Shown piece after piece: positions 58,807 to 64,000 of a stretch of 64,000 nt of DNA; within the stretch, counting starts at the first letter, position 1; every line of letters begins with the position of its first letter. The stretch lies in contig NZ_CP113097.1 of assembly GCF_026625125.1 (NCBI RefSeq), positions 1,364,001 through 1,428,000 of the forward strand. Reading direction: 5' to 3'. Source of the DNA: Pseudomonas putida. Its GTDB lineage: Bacteria; Pseudomonadota; Gammaproteobacteria; Pseudomonadales; Pseudomonadaceae. A program made the translations under genes and the position numbers. The notes beneath the pieces are model-generated. The model searched no databases and had not been told where the DNA came from. It saw nothing but the letters and a program-made list of their open reading frames with translations.

Positions 58807-60165
58807 ATGTCCAGAAAGAAAAGCAACAGCGGCCTGCGCTTCCAGCCAGCCGGTGGTAACCGCACGCCCCAGGTACCCGTGGGCAAAAAGCAGCGTCTGG
58901 ACATCGAGCGCCTTGCCGGTGACGGCCGTGGCATCGCCTTCCACGACGGGCGGACCTGGTTCGTCAGCGGCGCCCTGGCCGGTGAGGCGGTCGAGGCGCG
59001 GGTGCTCAATGCCCGTGGCAAGGTGGTCGAGGCGCGCCTGGAGCGTGTGCTGCAGGCCAGCGCCGAGCGCCGCCAGGCGCCGTGCCGCCATTACGAGCGT
59101 TGTGGTGGCTGCAACTTGCAGCACCTGCCGCATCAGGCGCAGCTGGCGCTCAAGCAGCGAACCCTGGCCGAACAGCTGCAACGGGTGGCCGGGGTGCAAC
59201 CGCAAGAATGGGCGGCGCCATTGAGCGGGCCGGAATTCGGCTATCGGAGGCGGGCGCGTGTGGCCGTGCGCTGGGATGTCAAAGCGCGTCAGCTGGAAGT
59301 AGGGTTCCGTGCCGAGGCCAGTCAGGACATCGTCGCCATCGACGACTGCGCCGTGCTGGTACAGCCTTTGCAGTCCATCGTGCGGCATTTGCCTACGGTG
59401 CTGCGTTCGTTGAGCAAGCCCCAGGCCATCGGCCACGTCGAGCTGTTCAGCGGCACGGCCGAAGCGTTGCTGGTACGCCATGTGGCACCGTTGCCGGCCG
59501 ATGACCTGGCGCGTCTGCAGGCATTCTGCAACGAGGCCAAGGCCCAGCTGTGGCTGCAGGGCGAAGGCGAACCGGTGTCGGTGGAGGCTGGCGCGAAGCT
59601 AGGCTTCACCTTGGAGCCGTGGCAGCTGGAACTGGCCTGGCGCCCGGGCGATTTCGTTCAGGTCAACGCCCAGGTCAATACTGCAATGGTCGAGCAGGCC
59701 CTGGCCTGGCTCGCTCCGCAGGCCGACGAGCGTGTGCTCGACCTGTTCTGTGGCCTGGGCAATTTCGCCCTGCCGCTGGCCCGCCAGGCACGGGAAGTGG
59801 TGGCGGTTGAGGGTGTGCAGGCGATGGTGGACCGGGCTGCGGCCAATGCCCGAAACAACAATGTGCATAACGCACGGTTTTTTCAGGCCGATTTATCCCA
59901 GCCTTTGGCGGGCGCCGGATGGGCCGCCGAGGGCTTTTCTGCGGTACTCTTGGATCCACCGCGCGACGGTGCTTTCGAGGTGGTGCAAAGCATCGCACGC
60001 CTCAAGGCCACGCGGCTGGTTTATGTATCATGCAACCCGGCCACACTGGCGCGAGACGCCCAGGTGCTGGTCGGCCAGGGGTACCGGTTAAAAAGGGCCG
60101 GGATTCTCGACATGTTTCCTCAGACGGCGCATGTCGAGGCCATGGCGTTATTCGAAGCGGGCTAG
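58807..60165 (+). CDS. rlmD: 23S rRNA (uracil-1939-C5)-methyltransferase
   Basis: A 452-residue protein with an N-terminal TRAM domain (about 20-80). The iron-sulfur Cys cluster includes [12 protein letters not shown]-terminal SAM-binding domain has [16 protein letters not shown]. The catalytic Cys is in [13 protein letters not shown], with DPPRDGA. It methylates U1939 of 23S rRNA. It starts at the base after the cysM stop, so the two are cotranscribed. Confidence 0.95.
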   Translation: MSRKKSNSGLRFQPAGGNRTPQVPVGKKQRLDIERLAGDGRGIAFHDGRTWFVSGALAGEAVEARVLNARGKVVEARLERVLQASAERRQAPCRHYERCGGCNLQHLPHQAQLALKQRTLAEQLQRVAGVQPQEWAAPLSGPEFGYRRRARVAVRWDVKARQLEVGFRAEASQDIVAIDDCAVLVQPLQSIVRHLPTVLRSLSKPQAIGHVELFSGTAEALLVRHVAPLPADDLARLQAFCNEAKAQLWLQGEGEPVSVEAGAKLGFTLEPWQLELAWRPGDFVQVNAQVNTAMVEQALAWLAPQADERVLDLFCGLGNFALPLARQAREVVAVEGVQAMVDRAAANARNNNVHNARFFQADLSQPLAGAGWAAEGFSAVLLDPPRDGAFEVVQSIARLKATRLVYVSCNPATLARDAQVLVGQGYRLKRAGILDMFPQTAHVEAMALFEAG

Positions 60166-60260
60166 CAGGCTGGCCCCTTGGTGCGGTTCCCATGGACTGG
60201 GAGCCACACGGTGATAGCCAGCGCTCCGAGTGGTGCGCTGTATGGAAAGGTAAAACAAAG

Positions 60261-62501
60261 ATGGTACAGGTGAGAGTGCACCAGCCGGTCAATACGGACG
60301 GCAGTATCAATCTCGAAGCATGGCTGGATCATGTGGTGAGCGTCGATTCGGCATTGGATCGCGTGGCACTCGAAGAGGCCTGCGAGTTCGCCCAGGAAAT
60401 CGAGAAAAAGGGCAACCCTGCCAAGCATTCCTGGGCCGATGGAACCTCCAGTTTCCAGGCTGGCCTGGAAATCGCCGAAATCCTCGCCGACCTCAAGCTC
60501 GACCAGGATTCGCTGGTGGCGGCGGTGATCTACCGCTCCGTGCGTGAGGGTAAGGTGACCCTGGCCGAAGTCGGGCAGCGTTTCGGCCCTGTGGTGTCCA
60601 AGCTGATCGACGGCGTGCTGCGCATGGCCGCCATCAGTGCCAGCCTCAGCCCGCGCCAGTCGCTGGTGCTGGGCTCGCAGGCGCAGGTCGAGAACCTGCG
60701 CAAGATGTTGGTGGCGATGGTCGACGATGTGCGCGTGGCGCTGATCAAGCTGGCCGAGCGCACCTGCGCGATCCGTGCGGTGAAGTCCGCCGATGACGAG
60801 AAGCGTCTGCGTGTGGCGCGGGAGGTCTTCGACATCTATGCGCCGCTGGCCCATCGGCTTGGCATCGGCCACATCAAGTGGGAGCTGGAAGACCTGTCCT
60901 TCCGCTACCTGGAGCCCGATCAGTACAAGCAGATCGCCAAGCTGTTGCACGAGCGCCGGCTGGACCGTGAGCGCTTCATCAGTGACGTGATGAACCAGCT
61001 GCAGAATGAGCTGCTGGCCACCGGCGTCAACGCCGATATCAGTGGGCGGGCGAAACACATCTACTCGATCTGGCGCAAGATGCAGCGCAAAGGCCTGGAA
61101 TTCAGCCAGATCTACGACGTGCGTGCGGTGCGCGTGCTGGTACCGGAAGTGCGCGACTGCTATACGGCGCTCGGTATCGTCCACACCTTGTGGCGGCACA
61201 TTCCCAAAGAGTTTGACGACTACATCGCCAACCCCAAGGAGAACGGCTACCGTTCGCTTCACACCGCCGTGATCGGCCCCGAGGGCAAGGTGCTGGAAGT
61301 GCAGATCCGTACCCACGGCATGCACGAAGAGGCTGAACTTGGCGTTTGCGCCCACTGGCGTTACAAGGGCACCGACGTCAAGCCCAGCTCCAATCACTAC
61401 GAAGAGAAGATCTCCTGGCTGCGCCAGGTGCTCGAATGGCATGAGGAACTGGGCGACATCGGTGGCCTGGCCGAGCAGTTGCGGGTCGATATCGAACCGG
61501 ACCGGGTCTACGTATTCACCCCCGACGGCCATGCCATCGACCTGCCCAAGGGCGCCACGCCGCTCGACTTCGCCTATCGCGTGCACACCGAGATCGGCCA
61601 CAACTGCCGTGGCGCCAAGATCAACGGGCGTATCGTGCCGCTCAACTACAGCCTGCAGACCGGCGAGCAGGTGGAGATCATCACCAGCAAGCACGGCAAC
61701 CCGAGCCGGGACTGGCTGAACTCCAACCTGGGGTACGTCACCACTTCACGGGCCCGGGCCAAGATCGTCCACTGGTTCAAGCTGCAGGCCCGCGATCAGA
61801 ACGTCGCCGCAGGCAAGACCTTGCTCGAGCGCGAGCTCAGCCGCCTGGGCCTGCCGCAGGTAGACTTCGAACGCCTGGCCGAGAAGACCAACGTCAAGAC
61901 CGCCGAGGACATGTTCGCCTCGCTCGGTGCCGGTGACCTGCGCCTGGCTCACCTGGTCAACGCTGCTCAGCAACTGCTCGAGCCCGAGCGTATCGAGCAG
62001 ATCGAACTGGTGCCGCGCAAGCCTAGCGGCCCGCGCAATGGCAAGCGTGGCGACATCCAGATCCAGGGCGTCGGCAACCTGCTCACGCAGATGGCCGGCT
62101 GCTGCCAGCCGCTGCCGGGCGATGCCATTGTCGGCTACATCACCCAGGGCCGCGGGGTGAGCATTCACCGCCAGGACTGTGCCTCGGTGCTGCAACTGGC
62201 AGGGCGTGAGCCGGAGCGGATGATTCAGGTCAGCTGGGGGCCGATACCGGTGCAGACCTACCCGGTCGATATCGTTATCCGTGCCTACGACCGCCCAGGG
62301 TTGCTGCGCGATGTGTCGCAGGTGCTGCTCAACGAGAAGATCAACGTGCTGGCAGTCAACACCCGCTCGAACAAGGAAGACAACACCGCGCTGATGTCGC
62401 TGACCATCGAGATCCCGGGCCTGGATGCGCTGGGGCGTCTGCTGGGCAGGATTTCGCAGTTGCCGAACATCATCGAGACGCGGCGTAACCGTACCCCTTG
62501 A
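60261..62501 (+). CDS. relA: (p)ppGpp synthetase RelA
   Basis: Length is 746 residues from ATG 60261; the frame is open further upstream inside rlmD but RelA starts here. The order is a degenerate HD hydrolase domain (the usual His-Asp is replaced, IYRSVREG), a synthetase domain (YDVRAVRVLVP, NPKENGYRSLHTAV), TGS (VYVFTPDGHAIDLPKGATP), a zinc-finger-like Cys pair (AGCCQPLPGD) and C-terminal ACT. Ribosome-bound RelA makes ppGpp when uncharged tRNA accumulates. Confidence 0.96.
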   Translation: MVQVRVHQPVNTDGSINLEAWLDHVVSVDSALDRVALEEACEFAQEIEKKGNPAKHSWADGTSSFQAGLEIAEILADLKLDQDSLVAAVIYRSVREGKVTLAEVGQRFGPVVSKLIDGVLRMAAISASLSPRQSLVLGSQAQVENLRKMLVAMVDDVRVALIKLAERTCAIRAVKSADDEKRLRVAREVFDIYAPLAHRLGIGHIKWELEDLSFRYLEPDQYKQIAKLLHERRLDRERFISDVMNQLQNELLATGVNADISGRAKHIYSIWRKMQRKGLEFSQIYDVRAVRVLVPEVRDCYTALGIVHTLWRHIPKEFDDYIANPKENGYRSLHTAVIGPEGKVLEVQIRTHGMHEEAELGVCAHWRYKGTDVKPSSNHYEEKISWLRQVLEWHEELGDIGGLAEQLRVDIEPDRVYVFTPDGHAIDLPKGATPLDFAYRVHTEIGHNCRGAKINGRIVPLNYSLQTGEQVEIITSKHGNPSRDWLNSNLGYVTTSRARAKIVHWFKLQARDQNVAAGKTLLERELSRLGLPQVDFERLAEKTNVKTAEDMFASLGAGDLRLAHLVNAAQQLLEPERIEQIELVPRKPSGPRNGKRGDIQIQGVGNLLTQMAGCCQPLPGDAIVGYITQGRGVSIHRQDCASVLQLAGREPERMIQVSWGPIPVQTYPVDIVIRAYDRPGLLRDVSQVLLNEKINVLAVNTRSNKEDNTALMSLTIEIPGLDALGRLLGRISQLPNIIETRRNRTP

Positions 62502-62562
62502 ACCTGCGGTGGCTTCTTTGTGGGCTTGCCCGCAACGAAGTCACCGCCGAAGGACCTGCTAC

Positions 62563-63396
62563 ATGACCTATTCCCTCGAAGACCTGCTGCACCTCATGGC
62601 CCGGCTGCGCGACCCGCAGTACGGTTGCCCGTGGGACCTCAAGCAGAACTACGCCAGCATCGTGGCGCACACCATCGAAGAGGCTTACGAAGTTGCCGAC
62701 ACCATCGAGCGCGGGGATTTCGAGCACCTTCAGGGCGAACTCGGTGATCTGCTGTTCCAGGTGGTCTACTACAGCCAGCTGGCCAGGGAGGAGGGGCGCT
62801 TCGAGTTCGACGGTGTGGTCGATGCGATTACCCGCAAGCTGATACGCCGCCACCCCCATGTATTTCCCACCGGCGAGTTGTACGCGCCGCTGGACACGCC
62901 GAGCCTGAGCGAGGCACAGGTCAAGTCGCGCTGGGAAGAGATCAAGGCCCAGGAACGTGCCGAGAAAAGCGAGCCTGAACAGCTGTCGCTGCTCGATGAC
63001 GTGCCGGCGGCATTGCCTGCCCTGTCCCGAGCCGCCAAACTGCAAAAGCGTGCCGCCACTGTCGGTTTCGACTGGCCAGACGCATTGCCGGTGCTGGACA
63101 AGGTCCGTGAGGAGCTCGACGAAGTGTTGCAGGCCATGGCCGACGGGGATGCCGAGTCCGTCGAAGATGAAGTCGGCGACCTGCTGTTCGCGGCTGTCAA
63201 CCTGGCCCGTCACCTCAAGCAAGACCCGGAAAATGCACTGCGTCGTGCCAACCGCAAGTTCGAGCGGCGTTTCCGCTTCATCGAACAGGCATTGCGCGAC
63301 AGCGGTCGCCCCATCGAATCGTGTAACCTTGACGAACTGGACGCCCTTTGGGGGGAAGCCAAACGTCAGGAAAAGAACCTGCCCAGCTGCGGCTGA
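62563..63396 (+). CDS. mazG: Nucleoside triphosphate pyrophosphohydrolase MazG
   Basis: Length is 277 residues from ATG 62563. Two MazG domains are visible. The first has CPWDLKQNYASI, EEAYEV and ELGDLLFQVVY. The second has GFDWPDALPVLDKVREELDEV and EDEVGDLLFAAVN. These carry the acidic metal-binding ExxE and ExxD motifs. It hydrolyses NTPs to NMP and pyrophosphate. The usual neighbour of relA; it starts 61 bp after the relA stop. Confidence 0.95.
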   Translation: MTYSLEDLLHLMARLRDPQYGCPWDLKQNYASIVAHTIEEAYEVADTIERGDFEHLQGELGDLLFQVVYYSQLAREEGRFEFDGVVDAITRKLIRRHPHVFPTGELYAPLDTPSLSEAQVKSRWEEIKAQERAEKSEPEQLSLLDDVPAALPALSRAAKLQKRAATVGFDWPDALPVLDKVREELDEVLQAMADGDAESVEDEVGDLLFAAVNLARHLKQDPENALRRANRKFERRFRFIEQALRDSGRPIESCNLDELDALWGEAKRQEKNLPSCG

Positions 63397-63422
63397 GTGG
63401 CTGCATAAGTGAGTGAACATCC

Positions 63423-63962
63423 ATGAGTCTTTCCCTTCGCGATCAATTGCTCAAGGCCGGTCTGGTCAACCAGAAGCAGGTCTCCCAGGCCAACAAGGCC
63501 CAAAAGAAACAGAAACGCCTGGAGCACAAGGGCCAGGTCGAAGTCGACGACACCCAGCAGCGCCTGGCCAAGGAAGCGATGGCCGAGAAGGCCAAGCGTG
63601 ACCAGGAACTGAACCGTCAGCAGCAGGAAAAGGCCGAACAGAAGGCCCGTGCCGCGCAGATCAAGCAGTTGATCGAGGCGACCCGCCTGCCCAAGCTCAC
63701 GACCGAGGACTACTACAACTTCGTCGACGACAAGAAGGTCAAACGTATTGCGGTAAACGCCCTGATGCGTACCAAGCTGAGCAATGGCGCGCTAGCGATC
63801 GTGTCGTTTGGTGGGGGGTACGAAGTCATTCCGCGCGAGGCAGCGGTGAAGATCCAGGAGCGCGACCCTCATCGCATCCTGCTGCTCAATACCCATGTCG
63901 AGGAAGCGGATGAGGACGATCCGTATGCGGCGTACAAGATCCCTGACGACTTGATGTGGTAA
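63423..63962 (+). CDS. DUF2058 protein (YaiL-like)
   Basis: A 179-residue protein with a highly charged coiled-coil region (about 20-85, rich in Gln, Lys and Glu). A C-terminal globular part follows (YYNFVDDKKVKRIAVN, IPREAAVKIQERDP). It matches the conserved DUF2058/YaiL family, described as a nucleoprotein or polynucleotide-associated protein, with no established role. It starts 27 bp after the mazG stop, so it is probably in the same transcript. Confidence 0.85.
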   Translation: MSLSLRDQLLKAGLVNQKQVSQANKAQKKQKRLEHKGQVEVDDTQQRLAKEAMAEKAKRDQELNRQQQEKAEQKARAAQIKQLIEATRLPKLTTEDYYNFVDDKKVKRIAVNALMRTKLSNGALAIVSFGGGYEVIPREAAVKIQERDPHRILLLNTHVEEADEDDPYAAYKIPDDLMW

Positions 63963-64000
63963 GCATCAAGCACCCCGCCTTAGCGGTAGTGTCAGTCAGT

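Noticed and set aside
57820..59481. 553-codon minus-strand frame over cysM and rlmD
   Set aside because: No domain seen; both plus-strand genes have complete catalytic motifs.

Overview
The window looks like a chromosome segment from the Pseudomonas putida group. The evidence is high-GC Pseudomonas-type core genes in recognisable order (nrdB-nrdA, oprH-phoP-phoQ-dctA, ttcA, gacS, cysM-rlmD-relA-mazG). The first half (about 1-31.6 kb) is accessory DNA, lower in GC by eye. The second half (31.65-64 kb) is core chromosome. All functional calls come from reading sequence and motifs; no database search was run.

Region 1 (1-19.3 kb) is an aromatic catabolic cluster. A flavin monooxygenase (260-1534) faces a large LuxR/MalT-type regulator (1581-4346). 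A leftward operon (9628 to 4466) encodes maleylacetate reductase, a PcpA/LinE-type hydroquinone ring-cleavage dioxygenase, an MhqD-like hydrolase, a beta-hydroxyacid dehydrogenase, a carboxymuconolactone-decarboxylase-family protein and an MBL-fold hydrolase. A divergent azurin/TetR pair follows. A rightward operon (11452-19263) then encodes a vanillate-demethylase-like oxygenase and reductase, an SDR, a serine esterase, a cytochrome P450, an outer-membrane channel and a glutathione-independent formaldehyde dehydrogenase. Together they suggest uptake and O-demethylation of a methoxylated aromatic, disposal of formaldehyde, and ring cleavage through a (substituted) hydroquinone to maleylacetate and 3-oxoadipate. 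A shared palindromic motif (CCTNTC-N4-GATAGG) occurs in four intergenic regions and probably ties the cluster into one regulon.

Region 2 (19.3-31.6 kb) is a defence island with two CBASS loci facing each other. The rightward locus has an HNH-SAVED nuclease (Cap5 type) with an unexplained N-terminal extension, a CD-NTase broken by a one-base frameshift exactly at its catalytic Gly-Ser motif, and a stand-alone E2-like protein. The leftward locus has an intact CD-NTase, an E1-E2 fusion (Cap2) and a JAMM peptidase (Cap3). A two-TM SAVED effector lies on the same strand, separated from Cap3 by a small rightward group: an MvaT/H-NS-family silencer, an AbrB-like protein and a DEDDh exonuclease. A hypothetical gene and an XRE regulator close the island.

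Region 3 (31.65-64 kb) is core genome: class I ribonucleotide reductase with candidate NrdR boxes; an RstA/RstB-like two-component system; a phosphopantetheinyl transferase; a dienelactone-hydrolase-family protein; oprH-phoP-phoQ preceded by four phased PhoP half-sites; dctA preceded by a sigma-54 promoter and two palindromes; SprT, Yip1, ttcA, a 3-methyladenine glycosylase-like protein, wrbA, an ArsC-family protein, a TlpA-like lipoprotein, ldhA, gacS, another two-component system, cysM, rlmD, relA, mazG and a DUF2058 protein. REP-like and other short repeats lie between several core genes.
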